Source: JALXCH01 sp964495805 | GTDB lineage: Bacteria; Calditrichota; Calditrichia; RBG-13-44-9 | NCBI GenBank assembly: GCA_964495805.1 | Contig: CAZBWV010000051.1 | Coordinates: forward strand, 1-64,000 | Length of the DNA stretch: 64,000 nucleotides | Direction of reading: 5' to 3' | Shown: positions 28,601 through 36,676 of the stretch, piece after piece | Layout of the letters: each line of letters opens with the position of its first letter | Numbering within the stretch: the stretch's first letter is position 1 | The notes under the pieces: generated by a model | What the model was told of the DNA's origin: nothing | The model's input: the letters and a program-made list of their open reading frames with translations, nothing else | Databases searched by the model: none | Made by a program: the position numbers and the translations under genes

Positions 28601-28772
28601 GGTGGTTTTCGATGTAACCGGGCAGCGTGTCGCCGTACTGATGCACGGAATTCAGCAGGCTGGCAGACATACCCTGCGCTGGCAGGCAGATAACCTCTCC
28701 GCAGGAATTTATTTCTGCCGGGTTCATAGCGAAAATAATTCGGGAACCATTAAAATGCTTTTGGTGAAGTAA
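25608..28772 (+). CDS. Large secreted protein: unassigned N-terminal domain, two Ig-like domains, LamG, type IX sorting domain
   Basis: A protein of about 1054 residues. A leader ends near AFSQ. Residues of roughly 25-560 form a domain I cannot assign, rich in aromatic residues, with SSGSDWWYDTMPNLFFYQLF and NDYAFFMNTVEQIGALVPLV; the helix content suggests an (alpha/alpha)-type fold. Two Ig/cadherin-like modules each contain D(R/P)DGDSL. A LamG-type jelly roll follows (AYYPMNGNANDASGHGYHG to GVLDEVRVYNYGLS). The C-terminus is a sorting domain (YPNYPNPFNSVTVIQY to KMLLVK). The ATG at 25608 overlaps the GH130 stop (TGATG); a GTG at 25605 is an alternative. Likely a surface glycan-binding or glycan-cleaving protein of this locus. 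Confidence 0.82.
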   Translation: MKSLFQHKKWRLAAGRVWWQILLLVGTSAFSQQITIPRVNLMPDFPQPYHMRNWKKVALGYDSLVFNFHASGQYLPLIRWNTSPVNYPNHPSFGLHTVVGTLYPESAEAINALPAVIGAMLCGVDKRHQFGQDFVLMCEEWFNRRPAENVYLNHPYTSSGSDWWYDTMPNLFFYQLFDLASDLSIGEFALQFELVADRWLEALGAMGGSATPWNVPGMNYHGWHLSTMTPNTNGVPEPEAAGAIAWLLYMAWNKLHHLKYRTGVEWALEFLEACPSNPSYELQLPYGAYVAARMNAEVGTTYDIPRLVNWCFDVGPLRNWGAIVGTWGGYDCSGLIGEISGNDYAFFMNTVEQIGALVPLVRYDERFATAIGKWVLNATNALRLFYPNFLPDDHQDNEQWAHQYDPHSCIAYEALREEYQGYSPYATGDAMSGGWGLTNLTLYGSSHVGILGAIVDTTNIPGILKLDVLKTDYFHRPAYPTYLLYNPYSVDTLVALPLPIGNHDIYEVVSNQFVQQGVSGTALLNLPAHQAWLVVLTPAGGALAYRQEWMLVNGVVVDFRSGQPVSNYPPRIKGLAADPPTVGIADTTTLFCTAVDRDGDSLTFQWICSSGNVFGSGSQVQWVAPGVVGQGSVRVVVSDGLATDTARLEIPVTQPVNHPPVIESLTARPRKIDLGGTVRLQCTAYDPDGDSLSYDWTASAGILQDSLNTATWTAPMQPGDDTIYCRVVDSRGAEARDSIVVLVRDFSQFVPGKLIAYYPMNGNANDASGHGYHGVVHGAVLTTDRFGNPNAAYRFDGVDDYISVANHDSLNFRRAISLNFWMKIDQFSGHEAFLLSHGSWQHRWKVSLIPSRHLRWTVNTDQGIVDLDSENPLQGGIWYNVTCYYDGSGMELYLNGELDNFTSCSGLIRQTSYDLTMGQMLPGNASYNFAGVLDEVRVYNYGLSVPEITTLYQMPNGVTPPEGVPLARQFKVYPNYPNPFNSVTVIQYTLPHTQRVEVVVFDVTGQRVAVLMHGIQQAGRHTLRWQADNLSAGIYFCRVHSENNSGTIKMLLVK

Positions 28773-28774
28773 TC

Positions 28775-31216
28775 GTGAAAGAAAGTTTTCACAAAACGGA
28801 ATTCCTCCGGGAAGGATGGCGGCTTGAACCGCTCACTTTACGGGATGCCCCGGCGGATTTCTCCCTCCCGGAGGAAGGATTACCCGTACAGGTACCCGGC
28901 AACGTGCACGCCGATTTACTAAACGCTGGTTTGATTCCCGACCCGTTTTACGGGGACAATGAAAAGCGCGTCCGCTGGGTTCAGCAAAGCGATTGGTGTT
29001 ATCAGCGGGAAGTAAATCTGCCTCAATCGTTTGATGCGAAAAAGCCAATTTATCTGGTATTTCAGGGAGTGGACACGGTTGCGAATATCTTCTGGAACGG
29101 GGAGGAGTTGCTGCACACGGAGAATATGTTTCGCTCCTATCGGGTGCGTTTACCACAGGTGCATTCTACGGGGAATCGCCTGCGGGTGGAGCTCTTTTCA
29201 CCGGTTCGGTTTGCCCGGGAGCAGGAAAGGGTACATGGCAGATTGCCCGCTGCGGAATTTGCTGCCCGGGTTTATCTTCGTAAGGCTCAGTATTCATTTG
29301 GCTGGGATTGGGGACCATCCCTGCCCACCATGGGGTTATGGCGGCCGGTGGTTTTATGGCAGCCCGAACGTGCCTGGGTGGAAACGATACGCTTCCATAC
29401 TGCCCGGCTTGAGTCGGACCGTGCACGGGTGATGGTGGAAGTGGAGGTACAGGGTGAATGGCGAGAAACGGATTCCGTGCAGATTTCTCTGGTGGGGAAC
29501 AAACAGGTGGTGGAACGCCAGGTGACGCTGAAAAAATCGGGCAATGTGCAGGTGGAAATGGATGTGCTGCATCCCTGCCTGTGGTGGCCCAACGGAGAGG
29601 GTGAACCGTTCCTGTACTCCCTGCAGGTGCAACTGATTTCCCACAATTTAAACATTCTCGATCGCCAGACCCGACGGGTGGGCATTCGCACCATCCATCT
29701 GCAAACCCGGGAGAATGGCCAACCGGTATTCCGTCTGATGGTCAACGGACGATCCATCTTCGCCCGCGGTGCCAACTGGATTCCCGCACACTCCTTTTTA
29801 ACCAGAGTCACTCCGGAAACTTACCGGGAACTGCTTTCCCGCGCCAGAGAGGCTCACATGAACCTCATCCGGGTGTGGGGCGGGGGCGTGTATGAGAGTG
29901 ACCTGTTTTATCGGCTTTGTGATGAACTGGGACTGTTGGTATGGCAGGACTTGATGTTTGCCTGCGGTGTTTATCCCACTCATCCCGAATTTCTTCAGAA
30001 TGTCCGGGAAGAAGTGCGCCAGAATGTGGATCGGTTGCAGCATCACCCCTCCCTGGCACTGTGGTGCGGAAATAACGAAAATCACTGGATATGGTATCGT
30101 GATCAGGGCAAAGCGGTAAAGGAAATGCCCGATTACATCATTTACCATCGGATTCTACCGGAAGTTTTGCGGGATAAGGACCCACTTCGTCCCTACTGGC
30201 CTTCATCTCCGTTCGGAGAGGAAGACGATCCCAATCATCCCGGTTCCGGCAATCGCCACCAGTGGGACATCTGGAGTTTTTGGCAGGATTATACCGGGGT
30301 TCAGCGGGATGAGAGTTTGTTTGTTACCGAATTCGGGTTTCAGGCGCCAGCCAATCATTCCACACTGGAACGGGTTATTCCCCCGGTACACCGTTTTCCT
30401 CAGAGCCGACTGTTTGAATGGCATAACAAACAACAATCCGGTAATGCCCGTCTGTTTCGCTTCCTGGCCGAGCATCTGCCGGTTGCCACGGAATGGGGAG
30501 CATTTATCTATCTCACCCAATTGAATCAGGCGTTTGCGCTGAAGACCTGCCTGGAGCACTGGCGATGCCGCTGGCCGGAAACTGCCGGAGCAGTGATCTG
30601 GCAGCTTAATGATTGCTGGCCGGTGAGCAGCTGGTCGCTGATTGATTCGGAATTAAAGCCAAAACTGTCTTATTATCAGGTAAAACAGACGTTTGCTCCG
30701 TATCTTGTGGTGGCTGTGGAGGCAAATGGAGAGCGACACTGGCAGTTTCGCAATTTTGCTCGCCAGGATTTTCGAGGAAGGGTAACGTACCATCTGCTGG
30801 AGCTTTCCTCCGGTTTGCTGCTGGATGAGGTAGAAGAACCAATCCGTATTCCTGCGAACGGAAGGCTGAGCGGTCATCCGATTTCAGAAGGAGATGATCG
30901 GATTTCGGTGGTAAGTTTGTGGCGCGATGATGGGAAGTTACTCTCCCGCAACTGGTGGACCGCACTCCCCTACAAATACCTGCGTTCTCGCGATCCGTTG
31001 TTGAATTTGATGGTGGAAAAAGATCAGCTTTACATTTCCGCTCAACGATTGGCATTATTTGTCATGCTGGAGCACCCGGCACTAACGTTTGTGGAGAACG
31101 GATTCATTCTGTTACCCGGAGAACGGCGGCGGGTGGCCAGCGTCGAGAAAAATCGGGTGATGCCGGAGTTAGAAGAAGTACGCATCTGGTGCCTGAACTA
31201 TTTTTTACAGCGTTAA
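28775..31216 (+). CDS. GH2 beta-mannosidase
   Basis: An 813-residue enzyme without signal peptide, of normal length for bacterial GH2 beta-mannosidases. It has an N-terminal sugar-binding beta-domain (VPGNVHADLLNAGLIPDPFY), the family marker GWDWGPSLPTMGLWRPV, and the catalytic TIM barrel. The acid/base Glu lies in WCGNNENHW (Glu435) and the nucleophile Glu in VTEFGFQAP (Glu519). It removes terminal beta-mannose from oligosaccharides in the cytoplasm. The GTG start lies two bases after the preceding stop, so the gene is translated as part of the operon; the next gene downstream is tRNA-Phe. Confidence 0.92.
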   Translation: MKESFHKTEFLREGWRLEPLTLRDAPADFSLPEEGLPVQVPGNVHADLLNAGLIPDPFYGDNEKRVRWVQQSDWCYQREVNLPQSFDAKKPIYLVFQGVDTVANIFWNGEELLHTENMFRSYRVRLPQVHSTGNRLRVELFSPVRFAREQERVHGRLPAAEFAARVYLRKAQYSFGWDWGPSLPTMGLWRPVVLWQPERAWVETIRFHTARLESDRARVMVEVEVQGEWRETDSVQISLVGNKQVVERQVTLKKSGNVQVEMDVLHPCLWWPNGEGEPFLYSLQVQLISHNLNILDRQTRRVGIRTIHLQTRENGQPVFRLMVNGRSIFARGANWIPAHSFLTRVTPETYRELLSRAREAHMNLIRVWGGGVYESDLFYRLCDELGLLVWQDLMFACGVYPTHPEFLQNVREEVRQNVDRLQHHPSLALWCGNNENHWIWYRDQGKAVKEMPDYIIYHRILPEVLRDKDPLRPYWPSSPFGEEDDPNHPGSGNRHQWDIWSFWQDYTGVQRDESLFVTEFGFQAPANHSTLERVIPPVHRFPQSRLFEWHNKQQSGNARLFRFLAEHLPVATEWGAFIYLTQLNQAFALKTCLEHWRCRWPETAGAVIWQLNDCWPVSSWSLIDSELKPKLSYYQVKQTFAPYLVVAVEANGERHWQFRNFARQDFRGRVTYHLLELSSGLLLDEVEEPIRIPANGRLSGHPISEGDDRISVVSLWRDDGKLLSRNWWTALPYKYLRSRDPLLNLMVEKDQLYISAQRLALFVMLEHPALTFVENGFILLPGERRRVASVEKNRVMPELEEVRIWCLNYFLQR

Positions 31217-31235
31217 AACATGATTGAAAAAACAG

Positions 31236-31264
31236 TTGATTTACCGGGAGCGCGGTGTTAAATT
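31236..31264 (+). promoter_or_regulatory. Promoter of tRNA-Phe
   Basis: TTGATT (31236-31241), a 17-base spacer and TAAATT (31259-31264) are followed by TTGCGCGC. Boxes and spacing are identical to those of tRNA-Asp at 554-582. Confidence 0.8.
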
Positions 31265-31277
31265 TTGCGCGCAAAAT
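31262..31277. promoter_or_regulatory. 16-bp perfect palindrome at the tRNA-Phe transcription start
   Basis: ATTTTGCGCGCAAAAT reads the same on both strands. It overlaps the end of the -10 box and the expected transcription start, five bases before the mature tRNA. It could be an operator, or a by-product of the GC-rich discriminator. Confidence 0.4.
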
Positions 31278-31282
31278 ATGGC

Positions 31283-31358
<76 letters not shown>

Positions 31359-31364
31359 GCGAAC

Positions 31365-31398
31365 AAAGGGCTTGCCTGTGCAAGCCCTTTTGATTTTT
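31365..31398 (+). terminator. Rho-independent terminator of tRNA-Phe
   Basis: An 11-bp perfect stem, AAAGGGCTTGC/GCAAGCCCTTT, with a CTGT loop, followed by TGATTTTT. It lies seven bases after the tRNA and also insulates the convergent operon ending at 31440. Confidence 0.9.
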
Positions 31399-31439
31399 CA
31401 CACCCCAATTTCCACGAAATATCCGTGCATTCCCCATTT

Positions 31440-32801
31440 TTACTTCAATAACAACACCTTGCGAACCCGATAGTGATTCCGCCAGCGCGCCCGGATAAAA
31501 TAGATGCCACCGGGAAGGTGCTCCATCTCTATGGGAATGGTGTGAACTCCTGTGAGAAAGAAACGGTGCAGAGCGGGACGAACCACCTTCCCCTGCACGT
31601 CAATTATTTCGATGGTTACACTCCCGGGGCGGGGAAGGGAGATGGGCAAAATGGTGCGAGAGTTAAAAGGATTGGGATAATTGATACCCAGCCTGAACCT
31701 CCCTGGTAATTGCTGATCCGATTCCCCCCGGGAAACCGAAACGGTGGGACAACTGCCATAGTCGAACAGGTAATACAGACCGCAATCCGATAAGTAAATA
31801 CCGGAATGGGAATGTCCCACACCCGGAATGATGGCCAGTTCCTGAGTGGCGAAAATGGTGTTTCCAAAATAGTATTTGAGAAAGTTGAAATAGATGATTC
31901 CCCGCTCCAGGCGCTGGGAGCCCTGCAACATTGCTGCGCAGCTCACGTCCAGCCAGGGATCGTTGGGATTGGTGTCCTCCTCACCCAGCAAATAAATCAC
32001 ATTGCGGCCGGGATACTGTGCACGAATCTGAGTAGCCCCCACACTGCTCATGTAGCTGTTCAACCCCTCCAGCCCGTAGCGGTACTGGTTGTAAGTGGGG
32101 CAGGCCTGAATGACGTTGTAAGGAGGTACAGCAAACTGGGTGTAGGAGCCTTGCACGTGCCGTTCGCTGTTGAAATATAGGTAGGAGGAAGGATTTGCCA
32201 CCACACAGCGTACGGTAATCCCGAAGTGTGTTTTCAGATAGTCAATCATGGGACTCCCCGCGGCGTAGCGGTTAACGTACTGCCCGCCTGCGGAATGTCC
32301 TGCCACCACAATGGTTTGCAGGTTGGGATTGTTACTGGCCAGTAAGTACAGCAGGGAATCCATCACCGCGAAAGAACTGATGCGAAAAGGGCGCGGATGC
32401 GAAGTGGTGCTTTTGGATTTGTGCCCGATTTTCCATCCCGAAGTACTCCAGAACAGAATATTGGAAGGCAGGTTGTGGGCGGAGATGTCCACTTCCACCA
32501 GAAATTGCGGAGCAATGAGAATGATGTTGGAAGACGGCACATACGCGTGACTGGCGGCAGTTTGCAGAGTGCTGTAATAGGTGTTGGCGTTCCGGGTGGC
32601 TCCGTGAATGAGGATTACTGCCCGGGTAACTGCGGTGTATTGATAATACAATGGCTTGCTGCGGTAAAAGGGAATGTACAGCGTGTCGTTCTGAACCTCC
32701 ACACCAAACCGGTAGGGCGCCACCACCGACACCGGATCGGTGGCGAAAACGGTTCCCCACAGAAGGAAAAAAATTGTGCTAATAAAAATGAACAGTTTCA
32801 T
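31440..32801 (-). CDS. Secreted alpha/beta hydrolase with type IX sorting domain
   Basis: A 453-residue protein with a signal peptide (FIFISTIFFLLWGTVFA). The hydrolase core has AVILIHGATRNANTYY, the nucleophile elbow VVAGHSAGGQYV and a late histidine in IPGVGHSHSGIYL. The C-terminal domain runs from INYPNPFNSRTILPISLP to KVLLLK and is a type IX sorting domain. Substrate is unknown; esterase or peptidase activity is possible. AAGGAGCC lies upstream of the start, 23 bases after the threonine-synthase-like gene. It is the last gene of a six-gene operon. Confidence 0.85.
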   Translation of the reverse strand: MKLFIFISTIFFLLWGTVFATDPVSVVAPYRFGVEVQNDTLYIPFYRSKPLYYQYTAVTRAVILIHGATRNANTYYSTLQTAASHAYVPSSNIILIAPQFLVEVDISAHNLPSNILFWSTSGWKIGHKSKSTTSHPRPFRISSFAVMDSLLYLLASNNPNLQTIVVAGHSAGGQYVNRYAAGSPMIDYLKTHFGITVRCVVANPSSYLYFNSERHVQGSYTQFAVPPYNVIQACPTYNQYRYGLEGLNSYMSSVGATQIRAQYPGRNVIYLLGEEDTNPNDPWLDVSCAAMLQGSQRLERGIIYFNFLKYYFGNTIFATQELAIIPGVGHSHSGIYLSDCGLYYLFDYGSCPTVSVSRGESDQQLPGRFRLGINYPNPFNSRTILPISLPRPGSVTIEIIDVQGKVVRPALHRFFLTGVHTIPIEMEHLPGGIYFIRARWRNHYRVRKVLLLK

Positions 32802-32823
32802 GAAAGGCTCCTTAAACTTCTGT

Positions 32824-33975
32824 TTACACCGAACGGATCCGACGGTGAATTCTCTGGAGTTCGGGTACTGCTTTCAGTGCACTGCCGGTAAAAATAGCCA
32901 CCACATTCTCTTCCGTTTCGATCAGGCCATCGGCTTGCAAATGCCGCAGTCCCGGGAGGACCACCGCAGAGGTGGGTTCCACCAAAATGCCTTTGCGATG
33001 AAGTTCCTGCGTTCCCCGAACGATTTCCTCTTCGCTCACGGCTGTAATAGCGCCTCCGGTTTCCCGGACAATAGTTAAAACCATTTCCCCGCGAATGGGT
33101 GTTTCTGCCGCGATGCCTTCGGCCAGAGTGGGTGCGATTTGGGCGGATTTTTCCGGTTGAAGAAGCCCCTTACGGAAGGCCTGGTACAGGGGAGCGCAAT
33201 GGAGTGCCTGCACCCCCATCATTCGCGGAAGGCGGGAAATAACCCCGGCCTGCTGAAGTTCTCGAAAACCGTGGTACACCCCGATGAACAATCCGCCAAA
33301 TCCCAGCGGCAGAATTACCACTTCCGGTGCCTGCCAGCGGAGTTGTTCGGCAATTTCGAAAGCAATGGTTTTCAGTCCTTCCAGAAAGAAAGGGTTCCAG
33401 TTGTGAGAAGCGTAGAATGTATGCCGAACAGCTTTTAGAATAGCCTGGGCGGTTTCTGCCCGACTACCCGGGATGCGATGAACCTGTGCACCGGTAAATT
33501 CCATCTGAGCAATCTTGCCGGAGGAAGCATGTGCGGGGGTGTAAATTTCGCAACGGATACCAGCATGTGCCGCGTAGGCAGAAAGCGCCGAACCGGCATT
33601 CCCGGAAGAATCCTCCACACAGCGGGAAATGCCGATTTCCTTTAAAAAGCTAACCAGCACACTGGCTCCGCGATCTTTAAAGGAACCGGTGGGAGAAACA
33701 TATTCCAGCTTACCCAGGAGGTTCCCCCGGAGCCGGGGAATGGGGATGAGCGGTGTCATCCCCTCTCCCAGCGACACCACTGCTGCGGAATCCTCAATGG
33801 GAAGGGCGGTGCGATACCGCCACATGGAGTACTGTCCGGACTGAATCTGATCCGGTCGGAATCGTGCCTGGCTCTCCAGCGTTAGATAGCTGCCACAATC
33901 GCAGCGAAATCGCTGCTCGGTAATGGAATAGGTTTGCCCGCATCGGGGGCAGCGGTATCTCCGTTTCATGAGCAT
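32824..33975 (-). CDS. thrC: Threonine synthase or related PLP-dependent enzyme
   Basis: A 383-residue fold-type II PLP enzyme. An N-terminal zinc-ribbon-like CPRCG...CDCG precedes the core, as in one class of threonine synthases. The PLP lysine lies in PTGSFKDRG (Lys100), followed by VEDSSGNAGSALSAYAAHAG, the phosphate cup, and VVILPLGFGGLF. The usual reaction makes threonine from O-phosphohomoserine. The operon holds peptidases and an antiporter, not other threonine genes, so another beta-replacement or elimination reaction is possible. ATGs at 33975 and 33969 are both usable. Confidence 0.8.
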   Translation of the reverse strand: MLMKRRYRCPRCGQTYSITEQRFRCDCGSYLTLESQARFRPDQIQSGQYSMWRYRTALPIEDSAAVVSLGEGMTPLIPIPRLRGNLLGKLEYVSPTGSFKDRGASVLVSFLKEIGISRCVEDSSGNAGSALSAYAAHAGIRCEIYTPAHASSGKIAQMEFTGAQVHRIPGSRAETAQAILKAVRHTFYASHNWNPFFLEGLKTIAFEIAEQLRWQAPEVVILPLGFGGLFIGVYHGFRELQQAGVISRLPRMMGVQALHCAPLYQAFRKGLLQPEKSAQIAPTLAEGIAAETPIRGEMVLTIVRETGGAITAVSEEEIVRGTQELHRKGILVEPTSAVVLPGLRHLQADGLIETEENVVAIFTGSALKAVPELQRIHRRIRSV

Positions 33976-33998
33976 GTTCGCGAAATATTTTTCCCTGA

Positions 33999-36590
33999 TT
34001 AGTGATTCAAAAAAAGCACGCTTCGTTGAATACTGTTAAACAGCAACCGGTAGGTTCCGTGGGTCTGGGCGCGGTGTTGAATCCGGATGCCGAACAGAAT
34101 GATGAAACCTTTGCCGTAGCGAATTTCCACAATGGCCGGTTGACCGGCGATGTGTTCTTCGCCCATCAGCCAGCCGCTTTCCAGTACGGGGGAATCCGCA
34201 TAGCGGGAAACGACAGTGGCTTGCACCGGTACCAATTCTTTCCCATCCGGTTGCTCCACGGTGAACACCTGCGAGCGGTTGAAATACCCGGAAAACCATT
34301 CCGGCATGCCGTACCCAACCGGATGCGATGGGTTCAGGTGCAGGCGCAGAATGGAACCACTGCAAAAAAATTGCTCGCGCCCCAGTCCCTTCAGGGCATC
34401 CCGTACCGGCACCTGAAAATAGGTAAGGACGAACCGGCTGGAACGATCGTTACAGATTAACGTGCCACCTGCTTCCACAAATTCTTTAAGATGCTGAATG
34501 CCCGTCTCCCCGATGCCTCCGGTGTACCGGGGGAAGGTGGTTCCTGGTTTCCGGCCCTGTACAATAGTGCTCGGCCGGAGGGAAGGTAAAATCAGGCAAT
34601 CGAACTGCTCATGAAGCCGACCGGCGCGGATGTCCTGATTGTGCACCACCTGATAGCGGTACTCGAAATCGTCCAGTACATACCGCATCCACCCCTCGTC
34701 GATGCTGGCAGTCCAGGGCTGGAAAATGGCAATGCGTGGTTCCCGCAGGAGATGCAGTGCCTGCTGCAACCGCTGGTCGGGTTCGGGAATGGCGATGGGG
34801 GAGACGGACAGGCTGTCTAACAAAGGTTTAAGCCGGGAAGCGGAGGCACGGATGATCAGTGAACCTTCCGGGATGCGTTGATCCTGAAGCGTCCAGGGGA
34901 CTGCTCCGGTGTAGATTTGCATCGGAATGCCAGCGCGAAACAACCGGTTTTCCAGCCGAAACTGGTCGTTCTGTCCGGCCGGTAGCAAATAGGTGTTTCC
35001 TTTTCCCCGAAGCTTTCCCTGCGGAAAAGGGATTTCCGATAGCAATCTGGTCTTGCACTGAAACGGATGCTGAACCGCAGTGTAATTGACACCCATGAGC
35101 AGAGGAAACGTCCAGCCGGCGACGTCGTACGGGGATTCGATGGGGCATCCTCTGGGGGTGGGCGGAACAGGATAGTGCTGAATCTCCATCATATCCATGA
35201 GATGGGGACGATAAGGTTGTGCGCAGTACATGATGTAAGTACCCGCCGGGTAGCGAATGCCATCTGCCCGGAAAGGCTGGCTTGCCTGATGCACTTCAAT
35301 GCCGGTGGCATGCAGCCGTTCCAGCATCTGGTAAGCGGATTCCGGATCGCGCTGGTCAGCCGGGATGATCCAGGCAAAGGGTGGTTCGCTGCGCCCTTTT
35401 GCCAGGGCATCCCGCCCCATTTGCAGGTAATTCCGTTGCAGCAGATCATGAAAACGGGCGACGTAAGTAAGCAATGCCATGGCCGAAGTTTTTTCGTAGT
35501 CCACAATGTCGCGCAGATGCCACCATCCTCCCGGCCAGGGATCGGGGAAATTCACCGTCATAGTATAAGCGGGCATTCCGCGGCCGCCGCCCACTAACTG
35601 TTCCGGTTTCCAGAAGATGGGCGAGGCCATGTTTGCGCTGGCTGCTTCGGACAAAAGTCCCAGAATGTTGTGCCGCTGGGGAGTGGTGCGAAAACCACCC
35701 GCCCAGTAGTTATCGAAACTCACCTCCTGTACCACACCGGTCATGCCCCGGGCGGTCAGTGCCTGTGCCATCTGACCTCCCACCACGTGGAGCATCCGTT
35801 CAATGAGCGGATGCGTATTGGGATTTTTGGGGTCATGAAAGGGTGGAAGAAATAGTCGGTAGCTGTTTTTGCGCGTCTGATGGATGTCCCACACCACGGT
35901 GGGAAACCATTCCCGATACAGCATTCGGGTAACCAGGCGAGTTTCCTTCAGGTTCAGCATAAACCAGTCCCGGTTGTTGTCGTGTCCGGCATATTTGTGG
36001 TACAACCAGGGCGGGAACGAACCTTCCCAGGGAGTATGAAGCGTCTGTTTGTAGTATTCCGCTACCATCTGCTGGCCGTCGGGATTGGCACAGGGAATCA
36101 GCAACACGATGGTTTTGTCCAGAATTTCGCGAATTTCCGGTGAATCACCGCTGGCCAGGTCGTAAGCCAGTTCCATAGCCATCTGGCTGGCAGCCACCTC
36201 GGTGGAATGAATCTGGCAATTTAGCAACACCACCGGTTTGCTTTCCCGAATCAGGCGTTCTTCTTCCCGGGTATTTTGAATCAAGCGCGGATCGGCTAAT
36301 TTGTGCTGATTCTCCCTGTGTACTTCCAGTTGGTGCAGGGTAGCAGGATGGGCAATCTCCACCAACAGGAACGGCTTCCCCAGGGTGGTTTTCCCCAGCT
36401 CCCGTACGCGAATCCTTTCGGAGTGTTGATCCAGTTGATAAAAATAAGTCACGATGGAATCCCAGGGAGCCAGTTTAAAGTCGCTTCCCATGCGGTACCC
36501 AAAAAATGCTTCCGGAGCGGGAATTGACTGACTCCACGTTAGGGTGTAAAGATAGAGGACGAGCCCTATCCATTTAAACAGTTGCTTCAT
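33999..36590 (-). CDS. Exported M14-family zinc carboxypeptidase
   Basis: An 863-residue peptidase with a signal peptide ending near TWSQ. The M14 zinc ligands appear in NCQIHSTEVAASQ (HxxE) and the later VVWDIHQTRKNS; PCANPDGQQMV and NNRDWFMLN are substrate-site segments. About 400 residues after the peptidase domain form a second region with a glutamine-amidotransferase-like fold hint (QFDCLILPS, FVEAGGTLICND). It removes C-terminal residues from peptides outside the cytoplasm. CAGGAG precedes the start. One of three M14-clan enzymes in the window. Confidence 0.87.
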   Translation of the reverse strand: MKQLFKWIGLVLYLYTLTWSQSIPAPEAFFGYRMGSDFKLAPWDSIVTYFYQLDQHSERIRVRELGKTTLGKPFLLVEIAHPATLHQLEVHRENQHKLADPRLIQNTREEERLIRESKPVVLLNCQIHSTEVAASQMAMELAYDLASGDSPEIREILDKTIVLLIPCANPDGQQMVAEYYKQTLHTPWEGSFPPWLYHKYAGHDNNRDWFMLNLKETRLVTRMLYREWFPTVVWDIHQTRKNSYRLFLPPFHDPKNPNTHPLIERMLHVVGGQMAQALTARGMTGVVQEVSFDNYWAGGFRTTPQRHNILGLLSEAASANMASPIFWKPEQLVGGGRGMPAYTMTVNFPDPWPGGWWHLRDIVDYEKTSAMALLTYVARFHDLLQRNYLQMGRDALAKGRSEPPFAWIIPADQRDPESAYQMLERLHATGIEVHQASQPFRADGIRYPAGTYIMYCAQPYRPHLMDMMEIQHYPVPPTPRGCPIESPYDVAGWTFPLLMGVNYTAVQHPFQCKTRLLSEIPFPQGKLRGKGNTYLLPAGQNDQFRLENRLFRAGIPMQIYTGAVPWTLQDQRIPEGSLIIRASASRLKPLLDSLSVSPIAIPEPDQRLQQALHLLREPRIAIFQPWTASIDEGWMRYVLDDFEYRYQVVHNQDIRAGRLHEQFDCLILPSLRPSTIVQGRKPGTTFPRYTGGIGETGIQHLKEFVEAGGTLICNDRSSRFVLTYFQVPVRDALKGLGREQFFCSGSILRLHLNPSHPVGYGMPEWFSGYFNRSQVFTVEQPDGKELVPVQATVVSRYADSPVLESGWLMGEEHIAGQPAIVEIRYGKGFIILFGIRIQHRAQTHGTYRLLFNSIQRSVLFLNH

Positions 36591-36676
36591 TCCGTACTCC
36601 TGAATCGATGCCCGTGGTTTTTTCCACGAATATACGTTCTTTTGTTTTACGGAGGGAACCTTTTTCTTGACCGGGC

